From the IMG/VR virus record IMGVR_UViG_3300042311_001406, positions 27,323-91,322 of that record: a DNA stretch of 64,000 nt. One strand, written 5' to 3'. Shown here piece after piece: positions 55,928-64,000 of the stretch (position 1 is its first letter; each line of letters begins with the position of its first letter). Origin of the DNA: a virus. The notes beneath the pieces are model-generated. The model saw only the letters and a program-made list of their open reading frames with translations. It was not told the origin of the DNA and searched no databases. Made by a program: the position numbers and the translations under genes.

Positions 55928-57466
55928 ATGCGCACGAAGGCCGAACTCGAATCGTTCGCCAAGCAGGCTTCCGCAAAGTTCATCAACAACGGCGTCAGCC
56001 TTGATGAAGCTGTGTTCGAGGTCGCTTCGGTGAACTCTCTCAATGACGAGCAGACCAAGCGCGTCATCGGGTACACCAACACGTTCGTCAACAACGAACT
56101 CGTGAAGCAGGCAAAAGCTCACGGCAAGGACCCGTCGATCCACTTCCCCATGGCCAGCGCTGAAGGCGTGAAAACGGCGTCCAAGAAGATCGGCGGCCAC
56201 GCCAAGACGGCCTCGAAGAAGTCGGACGCTGAGTTCGACATCTTTGGCTCCGATCCGGTCGAGAAAGTGGCTTCGATGTTCGAGGTTCCAGAAGCCGAAA
56301 TGTCCAACGAAGAGGTGATGACGAAGGTGGCTGGCGCCGCTTCGACCGCGCCCACCCTCTCACACCTCGACGAAAACGTCCTCACCGAGGCCTACATCAA
56401 GGGCACGACGCTGCAGGGCCACTACTTCCTGCCGTCGCAGATGGAAGCCGCGGCCCGCAACGTCCAGACGACGATGGAGTTCGCGAAGCAGGCACAGGCT
56501 GGTCTCGACCACGAGATCGAGCTTGGTCTCGCCGCGCTCAAAGACACGGTGCACGATCTGATGCTGGATGGCACCACGATCGCCAGCCTGAAGCACATCG
56601 CCGCCACCGAGAACATGTCGAAGACCGCTTCGGCCGTGATCCACGACGTCAACATCGAGCAGGGCATCGACGTCGAGCGCATGGGCGAAGGCAAGAACCA
56701 GGTCGAGGCTGGCGCCATCATCGACCCGCGTCACCCCTTCATCCGTGACCTGCGCAAGGTGGCCGCCCTCCGCCTCAAGCAGGAGAAGACGGCACAGGTT
56801 GTCGCCCAGCTTGAAGACGCGCACGCGCGTGCCCAGGCGGACGTCAAGGAGTGCCGTCGCCTGCCGAAGACCGCGATGTTCATGCCGACCAAGGCCGTTG
56901 GCTCGAAGGCGGGCCTCGCGCTCAACGCGGTTGGCGCTGGCTTCTCGGCGTCCGACGCCACGAAGAAGCTGAAGGCGGCGCAGCGCACCCCGGCCGTGGG
57001 CGCTCAGAAGATGGCCAGCGTGCTGGGCTCGGCGGCGGCTGCTGTGTTGCCAGCGGTGGCTGTCGGCACGGGCATTGCGCTGGCTGGCCGTGGCATCGAC
57101 GCGGGTCTGACGCAGATCGGCAAGGCGTGGAAGTCGCAGAAGCATCAGAAGATGTTCGCTGAGCTCGCCAAGAAGGACCCCGAGTTCCTGACCAATCCGC
57201 GCGCCCGCGAGGCTTTCGACATCATCGAGAAGTACGCGCCGGCCATCCTCAAGAGCCCTGTCGCCACCCGCGACTACATCAAGGGCCAGCTCCAGTTCCC
57301 TCGCAGCAGCATGGAGCTGATTCGCCACCTTGCCGACTTCCAGAAGACCTACGCCCAGGGCAACATGGGCGGCGGACCTGGCATGGGGTCGATGGTGGCT
57401 GGCGAGTTCAACAGCCAGCTCAAGTCACAGGCGGCTGATGAACGTCGTCGCCTCTCTGGCGGCTGA
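55928..57466 (+). CDS. Probable internal head protein with repeated KTA/KVA motifs
   Basis: 512 aa. Helical N-terminal half with the recurrent motif at least seven times (GVKTASKK, HAKTASKK, VEKVASMF, TKVAGAAS, SKTASAV, RKVAALRL, EKTAQVV). A Gly/Ala hydrophobic stretch follows (GSAAAAVLPAVAVGTGIALAGRGIDAG, about 363-395), and a Gly/Met-rich C-terminus. It has its own promoter and is first in the head cluster. It may be an ejected or core protein. No enzyme motifs. Function is inferred only from context. Confidence 0.65.
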   Translation: MRTKAELESFAKQASAKFINNGVSLDEAVFEVASVNSLNDEQTKRVIGYTNTFVNNELVKQAKAHGKDPSIHFPMASAEGVKTASKKIGGHAKTASKKSDAEFDIFGSDPVEKVASMFEVPEAEMSNEEVMTKVAGAASTAPTLSHLDENVLTEAYIKGTTLQGHYFLPSQMEAAARNVQTTMEFAKQAQAGLDHEIELGLAALKDTVHDLMLDGTTIASLKHIAATENMSKTASAVIHDVNIEQGIDVERMGEGKNQVEAGAIIDPRHPFIRDLRKVAALRLKQEKTAQVVAQLEDAHARAQADVKECRRLPKTAMFMPTKAVGSKAGLALNAVGAGFSASDATKKLKAAQRTPAVGAQKMASVLGSAAAAVLPAVAVGTGIALAGRGIDAGLTQIGKAWKSQKHQKMFAELAKKDPEFLTNPRAREAFDIIEKYAPAILKSPVATRDYIKGQLQFPRSSMELIRHLADFQKTYAQGNMGGGPGMGSMVAGEFNSQLKSQAADERRRLSGG

Positions 57467-57517
57467 TCTCCATCAGCACACCAAGCAGCATCAAAACTCA
57501 GGACATCGGGAGACGGC

Positions 57518-59110
57518 GTGAGCGATCAACACAACTTCTACAAGAACATCGACAGCGGCGAAGACACCAATTTCGGGCCGTCGATGTCTTGGATTGATGT
57601 CGACTCGAAGTTCGCCTTCGAGAAGATCGCTCGCGCCCACTCCATCCACCAGAGCTACATCCCTGAGACGTTGCAGCAGACGATCGAAAGCATCCGCGGC
57701 AAGCTGCCCAAGGACAAGGTCGCGTTCTACAACCGTGCCCTCGGGAGCTTTGAGAGCTACGGCCTGAACAAGAACGGCGACGGCTGGTTCCGTGAAGAGC
57801 TGATGCGGAAGCACGCGACCTTTGTGTCGGACGCCGCGTACTTCCGTGACCACCTCAACAAGATCGCCATCCACCCGCACTTTGGTCGCCCAATCGCCAG
57901 CGCGTTCAACGAGAAGACCGACATGGTCGATCTCATCATCCTGGCCGATTTCGACAAAGTCGCTGAAAACGACATCCAGATGCTGGAGCGCGGCGGCCGC
58001 GTCTTCACCAGCATGGGCTGCCGCGTCAAGTTTGACGTCTGCACGATTTGCGGCCACCAGGCGCCAGCCCCTGATCACTATTGCGAGCACGTCAGGAAGC
58101 ATGCTCGTCACCCATATGGCATGGGCCAGGTGCTGGCTGACGGCCGCGTCTGTGGCGTCATGAACCCTGATCCGATCTTCTTCGACATCTCACGTCTCGA
58201 CGCCAATCCGGCTTTCGTGGGCAGCGAGAATCTGATGAAGGTCGCCGCTGCCATGGCCGGTGGCCGCGGCCGTCGCACCATGGTCCAGGTCAAAAGCGAA
58301 CGCTCCGTCAGGCCAGCGACCGCCGTCAAGTCAAGCCACGGTTGCGGCACCACCAAGAAGGCCGAAGAGAAGCAGGCTGACATGGTCAAGACCCTGCCGG
58401 CGACGACGGAAGCTGCTGTCGTTGGTGACCGCGTGATCGCAGCCCACGCTGCAGCCGCGCCCCGCCTTCCTGTGGCCGCCCTCATCAAGAAGGCTGGCTC
58501 GATGACATCGGCGCTCAAGGGCTCACTGGCTCTCGGCGTCATCTGGTCGCCTGACGAGTTCCGTGAAGGCGTGAAGATCGCCAGCGGCAAAGACCCAGGG
58601 CCTCAGTCGTGGCCAAGCCGCGTGAAGCTTGCTTCGGGTGCCTCGGCACTCAGCGCAAGCTCTGTGGCCGCATGGGGCGCGACGCCACTCGTTGACCTCA
58701 CTGATGAGCTGGCCAGCGTCGCTGAAGATCGAAGCCTGCTGCAGCCTCTGCTTTTCAACCGCTGCCAGCATCTGAAGGTCGCTCAGAATTCTGGTGCAGG
58801 CGAGAAGCAGTCCTTGTTGCCGAACGCAGATCCGAGCTATTCTCTGTACCGCGCGCTGTGCGTGCGCGGTCTTGAGGGATCGTTTTCTGGGATCGACACG
58901 GAGAAAATCGCGGACACGATGGTCCGCACCACGTCGAAGATGAGCAAAGAACTTGCTCTCGGACTGTGGACGAAAGAATCAGATTGTGGTGCTCTTGAAA
59001 AGAAGGCAAACGCCAGCAATACTGGCCCCGCACTTCTCATGACGGGCTCCATGATGGAGAATCTTGGGGCGGAAGCCCTTGATCAAATGGCTCGAAACAC
59101 GCTGACCTGA
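57518..59110 (+). CDS. Putative head maturation protease
   Basis: 530 aa from GTG 57518 with GGGAGA upstream. 'ESYGLNKNGDGWFREELMRKHATFVSDAAYFRDHL...HPHFGRPIASAFNEKTDMVDLIILADFDKV...GGRVFTSMGCRVKFDVCTICGHQAPAPDHYCEHVRKH' resembles large-phage prohead proteases (N.NgD, G.v..a, SMG..v) with a zinc-type C-x2-C...C-x2-H. A catalytic triad cannot be assigned with certainty. The C-terminal half (RSVRPATAVKSSHGCGTTKKAEEKQ onward) is a flexible region with many KVA/KIA/KLA motifs. Position just before scaffold-like, decoration and capsid genes supports the call. Confidence 0.5.
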   Translation: MSDQHNFYKNIDSGEDTNFGPSMSWIDVDSKFAFEKIARAHSIHQSYIPETLQQTIESIRGKLPKDKVAFYNRALGSFESYGLNKNGDGWFREELMRKHATFVSDAAYFRDHLNKIAIHPHFGRPIASAFNEKTDMVDLIILADFDKVAENDIQMLERGGRVFTSMGCRVKFDVCTICGHQAPAPDHYCEHVRKHARHPYGMGQVLADGRVCGVMNPDPIFFDISRLDANPAFVGSENLMKVAAAMAGGRGRRTMVQVKSERSVRPATAVKSSHGCGTTKKAEEKQADMVKTLPATTEAAVVGDRVIAAHAAAAPRLPVAALIKKAGSMTSALKGSLALGVIWSPDEFREGVKIASGKDPGPQSWPSRVKLASGASALSASSVAAWGATPLVDLTDELASVAEDRSLLQPLLFNRCQHLKVAQNSGAGEKQSLLPNADPSYSLYRALCVRGLEGSFSGIDTEKIADTMVRTTSKMSKELALGLWTKESDCGALEKKANASNTGPALLMTGSMMENLGAEALDQMARNTLT

Positions 59111-59142
59111 TCACCGAGTCAGCCACCAAGGAGACAGAGAAC

Positions 59143-60222
59143 ATGTTCAACAACGCCAACCAGACCTTCGCCGACCTGCTCGCCGCCACCAACGGCGTCG
59201 GCGGTGGCACCCAGGACAAGACCGCCAGCGAAACCAACACCGGTTCCGCTTCGCCCTTCGCCAAGGGCTTCTTCGCGAAGGTCGCCAGCGGCGATGCTGA
59301 AGCGCTTGCTGAACTCGAAGCCTACGGTGAGAGCCGTGCGGCCGACGGTCTCAGCGGTGACGAAGTCGCCGCCGAGATCAACCAGTTCGAGGCCGCCGAG
59401 ATCGAAGCCGGTGGCGAAGGCAGCGGCGACGCCGGCACCGATGACGGTGAAGGCGCCGGCGAAGGCGGTGAAGGCGGCGCGGACGACGAGTTCGAGGCCG
59501 AGAAGACCGCGGCGATGATCGAGGCCAGCAACCAGGCGGTTGCCGATGTCCTCGCCAACAGCGAGCTCGCTGCTGCTCTCGGCATCGACCAGGAGAAGAT
59601 CGCCGAATTCATCATCGCTGAAGAGGCGGGCGCCGCCTACTTCGAGACCAGCCGCCGCGTCAACGAGATGATCGAGAAGATCGCCTCGACCATGATCCCG
59701 TCGCAGGAAGACGTGGCTGCCGCCACCGAGTTCCTCAAGACGGCCGGCGTGGACGTCAGCTCGGTCGTGGCCCAGGCCGCCGAGTTCGAGAAGCAGGCTT
59801 CGGCCACCACGACCGAATCGACGGCCGAGAAGGTCGCCCGTGAAGCCGCCGAGCGCGAACAGCTCATGTTCGCGGCGATGGCCACCCTCCGCGATGCCGG
59901 CTTCGACATCGAGAAGGTCGCCGCCGACGCGGAGAGCAAGAAGAAGATGTCCGGCAAGGCCAAGGCTGCGCTCGGCATCGGTGCTGGTGTTGGCGCGGCT
60001 GCGCTCGGCCTCGCGGCTGGCAACAAGGCGCTCGGTGGTCGGTTCTCGACGCGTGCGGGCATGGACTCGGCGAAGGCCGGCGTCCGCGCTGGTGCCGACA
60101 TGTTCAAGTCGACCAAGGGTCAGGGCTTGAAGGACCGCGCTCGCGCGGCCGGTGTCATGGCCAAGGACAAAGCGACGCGCCAAGCCAAGGGCGACAAGTT
60201 CTACAACGGCGTCTTCCGCTGA
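59143..60222 (+). CDS. Scaffold-like acidic protein
   Basis: 359 aa, AGGAG upstream. Strongly acidic N-terminal half with a Gly/Glu/Asp run (about 90-120), helical middle, then a Gly/Ala hydrophobic stretch (ALGIGAGVGAAALGLAAGNKALGG) and a basic C-terminus (DRARAAGVMAKDKATRQAKGDKFYNGVFR). The C-terminal basic tail fits a scaffold that contacts the capsid shell. Recurrent motif: DKTASE, AKVASG, EKTAAM, EKIAST, EKVARE, EKVAAD, so many possible cleavage sites. Placed right before the decoration and capsid genes. Confidence 0.6.
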   Translation: MFNNANQTFADLLAATNGVGGGTQDKTASETNTGSASPFAKGFFAKVASGDAEALAELEAYGESRAADGLSGDEVAAEINQFEAAEIEAGGEGSGDAGTDDGEGAGEGGEGGADDEFEAEKTAAMIEASNQAVADVLANSELAAALGIDQEKIAEFIIAEEAGAAYFETSRRVNEMIEKIASTMIPSQEDVAAATEFLKTAGVDVSSVVAQAAEFEKQASATTTESTAEKVAREAAEREQLMFAAMATLRDAGFDIEKVAADAESKKKMSGKAKAALGIGAGVGAAALGLAAGNKALGGRFSTRAGMDSAKAGVRAGADMFKSTKGQGLKDRARAAGVMAKDKATRQAKGDKFYNGVFR

Positions 60223-60262
60223 GTTCTGATCGACCATTCCACACCGATCGGAGATGACGACC

Positions 60263-60631
60263 ATGAGCAAAGCAGCAGAATTGGCCAAGACCGCCGCCGA
60301 GAAGTCCGCCCAGACCGCAGAAGTGGCGACTCTTCGTGCCAAGGTTGCGGCTTTTGAGAAGGAGAAGGAGGCCGAAAACCTCCTTCTCTCTCTCGACATC
60401 CGTCACTCGATGTCCCCCGTCAGCGTCAACGATTTCATCGAGAAGCGAGCCCAGATCGCCAAGATGAAGGACATCGAGTCGGCACACGTCGCCGTCAAGA
60501 TGGCGCAGACGCAATCGTTTGATGCCTGCATCGGTGATCCCGTTGAACGGAACACCGATGACGGCGCCAGGCCTGGCGACGCGGTGACGCGTGCCGACAA
60601 AGATCTCAACGACTTCATCTTCAGCAGCTGA
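60263..60631 (+). CDS. Small coiled-coil head-cluster protein
   Basis: 122 aa. ATG 60263 is preferred: GGAG ends at 60253, directly before an in-frame ATG 60254 that would be too close. 'AAELAKTAAEKSAQTAEVATLRAKVAAFEKEKEAENLLLSLDI' is a coiled coil carrying KTAAE. The C-terminus is acidic. It may be a scaffold or capsid accessory protein. No family recognised. Confidence 0.6.
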   Translation: MSKAAELAKTAAEKSAQTAEVATLRAKVAAFEKEKEAENLLLSLDIRHSMSPVSVNDFIEKRAQIAKMKDIESAHVAVKMAQTQSFDACIGDPVERNTDDGARPGDAVTRADKDLNDFIFSS

Positions 60632-60673
60632 GCCTGCTACCAACCGTCAACCGCTCGACAGGAGAACACGCAC

Positions 60674-61120
60674 ATGGCTCTCAAGATCATCAACGACGCC
60701 GCCTTCCGTGACCGCAAGCCGGCGAAGCTTCCCCCGAAGACCACCCTCTCGGACGCCACCCTCAAGACCTGGAAGGGCGGCATGGTCATCCGTGAACAGG
60801 CTGACGGCTCGCACGTGCTCGCCGACGGCGCAGCCTTCGTGCCCGACCCGAAGTTCCTGCTCATCGGTGGCGACGCGTCGGACGTCCTGGCCGCGCGCTC
60901 GATCGGCTACGTCGAAGGCCCCGACACCTTCAAGATCAACAACGAGGCCTTCGTTGGCAACCCCGTGGCCGGCGATGAGCTCGCCATCGGCACCGGTGGC
61001 AACGTCGGCAAGCTCGTCGTCGTGGCCTCGACCACCCCGGCGCTGCTCAGCGCCAAGGTCGCGAACGTGACCAAGGCGGCCGACGCTGATGGCTTCATCA
61101 CCATCAAGGTCGTTCGCTGA
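60674..61120 (+). CDS. Capsid decoration/stabilisation-type protein
   Basis: 148 aa. AGGAG precedes the start at 9 nt. 'KTWKGGMVIREQADGSHVLADGAAFVPDPKFLLIGGDASDV', 'YVEGPDTFKINNEAFVGNPVAGDELAIGTGGNVGKLVVVA' is a beta-barrel pattern common for small decoration proteins encoded just upstream of the major capsid gene. A hairpin with T-rich tail follows, so capsid and decoration levels may be set separately. Confidence 0.65.
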   Translation: MALKIINDAAFRDRKPAKLPPKTTLSDATLKTWKGGMVIREQADGSHVLADGAAFVPDPKFLLIGGDASDVLAARSIGYVEGPDTFKINNEAFVGNPVAGDELAIGTGGNVGKLVVVASTTPALLSAKVANVTKAADADGFITIKVVR

Positions 61121-61131
61121 GCGAACAAGCT

Positions 61132-61158
61132 GAGCGGCGGCCCTCAAAGTCGCCGCTC
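61132..61158 (+). terminator. Terminator-like hairpin before the capsid gene
   Basis: GAGCGGCG (61132-61139) and CGCCGCTC (61151-61158), followed by GGTTGTTGTTG. Possibly a partial terminator or processing site between decoration and capsid genes. Confidence 0.5.
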
Positions 61159-61208
61159 GGTTGTTGTTGACCACCACCTCAATTCATCTCGCACAGGGAG
61201 AACGATAC

Positions 61209-62126
61209 ATGTCCATCGCCAACCAGCTCTTCGTCGAAAAGCTCCGCCAGCCCGGCATGGAGAAGCTTGCCGCTGACCGCCTCAACGGCTTCGTCCGTGA
61301 AACCCTCTATGAGGGCAGCGTCTTCGCGAAGCTCATCCCGCCCCAGCCGGTCAGCCCGCGTGACCTCGATCGTCTGCCTGCCGAGGAAAACGGTGGTCGC
61401 GCCGGCCTGCGCAAGGTCATCGACAAGGAATTCACGGACGTCTCGGCCGTGGCCCTCGACTTCCGCACCTCGACGCCGAAGCAGTACATCGAGTCCAGCA
61501 CCTTCAACATCAACTTCCACAAGATCGCGACGCCGACGTTCGAGATCACGGAAGACGAGCTGAAGGCGAAGGAACAGCCGATCCAGTCGATCCTCAAGAA
61601 CGCGATGACCGCGCACATCGATCGCGTGATCGATGAAACGGCCCGCAACGCCATGGTGGAAGCCGTCACCGGCACGTCGCGCGATGCGACGACCAGCGAC
61701 GAATACATCATGCCGCGCAACATCGTGAAGCTCATCAACTTGATCGAGTCCAGCGGCGCTGGCTCGGCCAAGAAGAAGCTGAAGGTCGAGACCCTGCTCA
61801 TGACGCAGGGCATGTGGAACCAGCTCTACACCTGGACCCAGTCCGACATCAGCTCGGTCATCGGCGAGAAATACTGGGCCGACGGGTTCACGTACGAGAC
61901 GCTGAACAAGAAGCGCGTCATCGTCACCAACAAGGACGACATGTTCCCGACGAACGAAGTCTGGGCCTTCGCCAGCCCCGAGTTCCTCGGCGTCCACTAC
62001 AACCTGAACGACGACCGCTTCGAGATCCAGCGCGACTTCGATCTCCTGCGCTTCAAGGCGTGGAAGACCCACGGCGCTGGCTTCGGCAACACCAGCGGCA
62101 TCGCCCGCATGACCTTCGGCGTCTGA
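61209..62126 (+). CDS. Major capsid protein
   Basis: 305 aa. ATG 61209 with GGGAGA at 8 nt. The frame's further upstream extension lacks a site. Features fit an HK97-fold capsid protein of the small type: N-terminal helix (MEKLAADRLNGFVRETLYEG), 'FTDVSAVALDFRTSTPKQYIESSTFNINFHKIATPTFEITEDELKAKEQPIQSILKNAMTAHIDRVIDETARNAMVEA' (E-loop and spine-helix region), and 'EVWAFASPEFLGVHYNLNDDRFEIQRDFDLLRFKAWKTHGAGF' (P-domain strands). Strong terminator after it. 'MEKLAAD' near the N-terminus is a candidate processing site. Gene order and length support the call. Confidence 0.75.
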   Translation: MSIANQLFVEKLRQPGMEKLAADRLNGFVRETLYEGSVFAKLIPPQPVSPRDLDRLPAEENGGRAGLRKVIDKEFTDVSAVALDFRTSTPKQYIESSTFNINFHKIATPTFEITEDELKAKEQPIQSILKNAMTAHIDRVIDETARNAMVEAVTGTSRDATTSDEYIMPRNIVKLINLIESSGAGSAKKKLKVETLLMTQGMWNQLYTWTQSDISSVIGEKYWADGFTYETLNKKRVIVTNKDDMFPTNEVWAFASPEFLGVHYNLNDDRFEIQRDFDLLRFKAWKTHGAGFGNTSGIARMTFGV

Positions 62127-62163
62127 GCTGAAGCAGGGTGACGACCAGCGTCGACAGAGATAC

Positions 62164-62199
62164 AGTGAGGGCGGACGAAGTGTCCGCCCTCACTTTTTT
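62164..62199 (+). terminator. Rho-independent terminator after the capsid gene
   Basis: AGTGAGGGCGGAC (62164-62176), loop GAAGT, GTCCGCCCTCACT (62182-62194), 13 pairs and a six-T run. The strongest terminator in the head region. Confidence 0.9.
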
Positions 62200-62246
62200 C
62201 TGGCGTGAAACATCGATCCGCCACGCCTTCGTAGGAGATCATCGAC

Positions 62247-62918
62247 ATGAAGATGCCCAGCGCTTTTTTCAAGAACATGCTCGACACCGTCAAGGAAGCT
62301 GGCTTCGCCACGTTCCAGCCGAAGCAAGTCCGCTTCCTGACTGGCGGCGAACGCAAGCTCTCGCGCCCTGTCCTCGATCGCTTGCTGGCCAAGGGCGACT
62401 TCGCCGGCCCGTTCGAGACCGCTGCCGAAGCCGAGGCCTACCAGGGGAACGGTGTCGCCCCCGACGCCCCCGCGGCCGCAGATGCCTCTGACGTGAACCA
62501 TGTCCTCAGCCAGGATGCCGCCGTCGACACCACTGGCGCCGGCCAGGCTGACCCAGTGGTTGAGCTGCCTCCCCCGCCCGCCCCAGTCGCCGCCGATGTT
62601 CCCGAGACCAGCCCTGAAGCCACGCAGGCCATTGTCGACGGCATCGCCGCCGCCGTCCTGCCACCGGTGGTCGACGAGCTGCCGCCCCCACCCGCCCCCG
62701 CCGAGGTCCCCCACGCGGCTCCCACGGCTTTGGAGTCAGCTCCCACGGCTCCCACGGAAACGCCCACGGCTCCCACCGAGCCAGCCGTCACCCCGGCAGC
62801 TGCTGAGGCCCCGGCACCAGCTCTGGCTGTTGCCGCAGAAGCAGAGGAAGATGAGGATGACGGCCTGATTGCCGCCGCCAAGCCCGACGCCAGGAAGGGC
62901 GCCAAGAAGAAGGGTTGA
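62247..62918 (+). CDS. Pro/Ala-rich head-region protein
   Basis: 223 aa. AGGAG precedes ATG 62247. The first 65 residues are folded-looking (MKMPSAFFKNMLDTVKEAGFATFQPKQVRFLTGGERKLSRPVLDRLLAKGDFAGPFETAAEAEAY). Residues 70-200 are a low-complexity Pro/Ala/Thr/Glu linker with PPPPAP repeats. The C-terminus is acidic then basic (EEDEDDGLIAAAKPDARKGAKKKG). Perhaps a capsid-bound tether or hoc-like surface protein. Not recognised. Confidence 0.55.
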   Translation: MKMPSAFFKNMLDTVKEAGFATFQPKQVRFLTGGERKLSRPVLDRLLAKGDFAGPFETAAEAEAYQGNGVAPDAPAAADASDVNHVLSQDAAVDTTGAGQADPVVELPPPPAPVAADVPETSPEATQAIVDGIAAAVLPPVVDELPPPPAPAEVPHAAPTALESAPTAPTETPTAPTEPAVTPAAAEAPAPALAVAAEAEEDEDDGLIAAAKPDARKGAKKKG

Positions 62919-62924
62919 TCTTCG

Positions 62925-63401
62925 ATGCCGATCAATATGAGCCTTGATGACCTCGTCAGGAAGCTTCGACTCTTCCTTGGCGACTCCCCTGAAACCAATC
63001 AGCTGATCGCTGGCTTCGAGCTCAGCGACGACAAACTCAGGCTCGCGCTTGAGCTTGCCGTCGACGAGTTCAACACGACGACGCCAATCACCAGCTACTC
63101 GATCTCACAGTTTCCGAGTCTGAAGGTGCTTTTGCATGCTGGAGCTGTGCAGGCTCTGATCATGGCTGGCATCATCGCCGACCGAAACTACCTGCAGTTT
63201 GCTGACGGCGGGTTGAGCGAGGTTCTCGGGGACCGCGGCCAACGGTACCAGGCGTGGATCGCTCAGCTGGTTGCCAGCTACAAGCAGGCGGCAGAGGCCA
63301 TCAAGATTCAGATCAACATGGAAGAAGGTTGGGGTACCCACCACAGCCCGTACCTCAACATTGGCGTTACCCGTGGCGGGTGGTCAGATACGGAGTGGTG
63401 A
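62925..63401 (+). CDS. Head-tail connector-type protein (tentative)
   Basis: 158 aa. 'MSLDDLVRKLRLFLGDSPETNQLIAGFELSDDKLRLALELAVDEFNTTTPITSYSISQFPSLKVLLHAGAVQALIMAGIIADRNYLQFADGG' is helical and of the neck/connector style, in which a short helix bundle binds the portal. The end contains 'EEGWGTHHSPYLNIGVTRGGWSDTEW'. Position after the capsid gene agrees. ATG 62937 is an alternative start. Confidence 0.55.
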   Translation: MPINMSLDDLVRKLRLFLGDSPETNQLIAGFELSDDKLRLALELAVDEFNTTTPITSYSISQFPSLKVLLHAGAVQALIMAGIIADRNYLQFADGGLSEVLGDRGQRYQAWIAQLVASYKQAAEAIKIQINMEEGWGTHHSPYLNIGVTRGGWSDTEW

Positions 63402-63404
63402 TCT

Positions 63405-64000
63405 GTGAAGTTTTACGACGAATCACTGACGCTCTTTCTGCGAGACAGCATCCACTTCCAGTGGAAGTTTGACCCGCAGGGCGCAGTCCCATCGCAGCTT
63501 GATTTCGTCGTCGAGCGCAGCGGCTCACCGAGTGGTCCGTGGGACGAGTTGGCAACGGTCGACCCACGGACCACTTTCAGCTACCACGATGACACCGCCC
63601 CCTTGCGGGCGATGAACGACACCCACTTCTACCGCATTCGTGTGGTCCGAAAGTCTGACGGCGTCACCGTCCACGAGTCGCGTGCTGTCTCCTACGACAA
63701 CGACCTGCCCTTGGACGCGAAGTGGATCATCAAACAGCAGACGATTCTGTTGGAAGGTGTCAACGGCCACAAGGCCATCAAAGGTCGCCCTGTCACCGTC
63801 TACAAGAAAATCACGAATGGGCCACCTTGCGACATCTGCACCGACAAGACGACAGGGCAGGTCATCATCAGCAACTGCATGGCGTGTGTCGGCACCGGCA
63901 TCGACCGTGGCTACTACAACGGCATCACCGTCGGCATGAACCTGACGCCGGCCACCAACATGAAGCGCTTGACCAATATGCAGGCGGTGTCCGACACAGA
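63405..64000 (+). CDS. Neck/tail protein with FnIII-like and CxxC parts, cut by the window end
   Basis: 198 codons of an open frame that runs past the window edge. The start is GTG 63405, with GGAG upstream and 3 nt after the previous stop. Residues about 30-85 ('LDFVVERSGSPSGPWDELATVDPRTTFSYHDDTAPLRAMNDTHFYRIRVVRKSDG') fit a fibronectin-III-like beta-sandwich. Residues about 125-170 contain PCDIC and CMAC, a possible four-Cys metal site, then 'GTGIDRGYYNGITVGMNL'. Probably a connector or tail-completion protein. The truncated C-terminus prevents more. Confidence 0.6.
   Translation, partial: MKFYDESLTLFLRDSIHFQWKFDPQGAVPSQLDFVVERSGSPSGPWDELATVDPRTTFSYHDDTAPLRAMNDTHFYRIRVVRKSDGVTVHESRAVSYDNDLPLDAKWIIKQQTILLEGVNGHKAIKGRPVTVYKKITNGPPCDICTDKTTGQVIISNCMACVGTGIDRGYYNGITVGMNLTPATNMKRLTNMQAVSDT

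Noticed and set aside
1-64000. tRNA genes
   Set aside because: I saw no segment with a believable cloverleaf and T-loop sequence. A proper covariance search (tRNAscan-SE) would be decisive.

Overview
This window looks like part of the genome of a large tailed double-stranded DNA bacteriophage. It is GC-rich and very densely coded, with many start/stop overlaps of the ATGA and TGATG type. It carries a terminase large subunit, a probable head protease-scaffold-decoration-capsid series, baseplate and fibre genes, and its own nucleotide-metabolism, replication and transcription enzymes. A baseplate J-like protein and a gpV-like spike suggest a contractile-type tail, but no sheath, tube or tape-measure gene is visible. 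The host cannot be named from this sequence. Two predicted lipoproteins and an adenosylcobalamin-type (class II) ribonucleotide reductase are the only hints.

Layout. 1-24 kb (+): baseplate and tail-fibre genes (gp25-like?, J-like, a 908-aa LamG-bearing protein, a 766-aa fibre, a 532-aa protein made of about 23 repeats of about 20 residues). Among them sit non-structural cargo genes: a macro domain, a dCTP deaminase/dUTPase-like enzyme, a patatin-like phospholipase beside a holin-like protein, an MshEN-like protein, a DUF6527-like protein and a permuted NlpC/P60 peptidase. A histone-H1-like Lys/Ala-rich gene (4.3-5.1 kb) runs on the minus strand. 24.2-31.9 kb (+): a DNA-precursor and replication operon with deoxynucleoside kinase, class II RNR interrupted by a 302-aa HNH intein, a small zinc protein and a 945-aa Prim-Pol/VapE-type primase-helicase. 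31.9-33.2 kb: a non-coding AT-rich region holding a 447-bp dyad and repeated AGTCAGTCACTT boxes, the best replication-origin candidate. 33.2-35.0 kb (-): three small genes from two matching promoters. 35.1-41.2 kb (+): a 2041-aa single-chain RNA polymerase in which beta-like and beta'-like halves are fused. 41.2-44.8 kb (+): three small genes and the terminase. 44.9-49.4 kb (-): about eleven small genes, probably early, below a third copy of the same promoter class. 49.4-55.9 kb (-): SF2 helicase, unknowns, a 790-aa virion-like protein and a gpV-like spike. 55.9-64 kb (+): internal head protein, putative protease, scaffold-like protein, decoration protein, major capsid protein and neck proteins, ending inside a gene cut by the window edge.

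How it may work together (inference). Minus-strand small genes are served by promoters with a bacterial sigma70-like spacing (TGAAAA, 17 bp, TATAAA/T). Several plus-strand genes instead have a TAGAAT-like box 6-7 nt before a start codon that lacks a Shine-Dalgarno sequence, suggesting leaderless transcripts. RNAP itself has such a start. A short motif, [DEK]K[TVIL]A[AS], recurs in at least nine predicted virion proteins and is absent from the enzymes. It is the clearest candidate for an undescribed processing or packaging signal. The other main novelty candidates are the origin dyad, the fused RNAP, the structured RNA at about 4.15-4.31 kb and the hairpin that hides the kinase ribosome-binding site.
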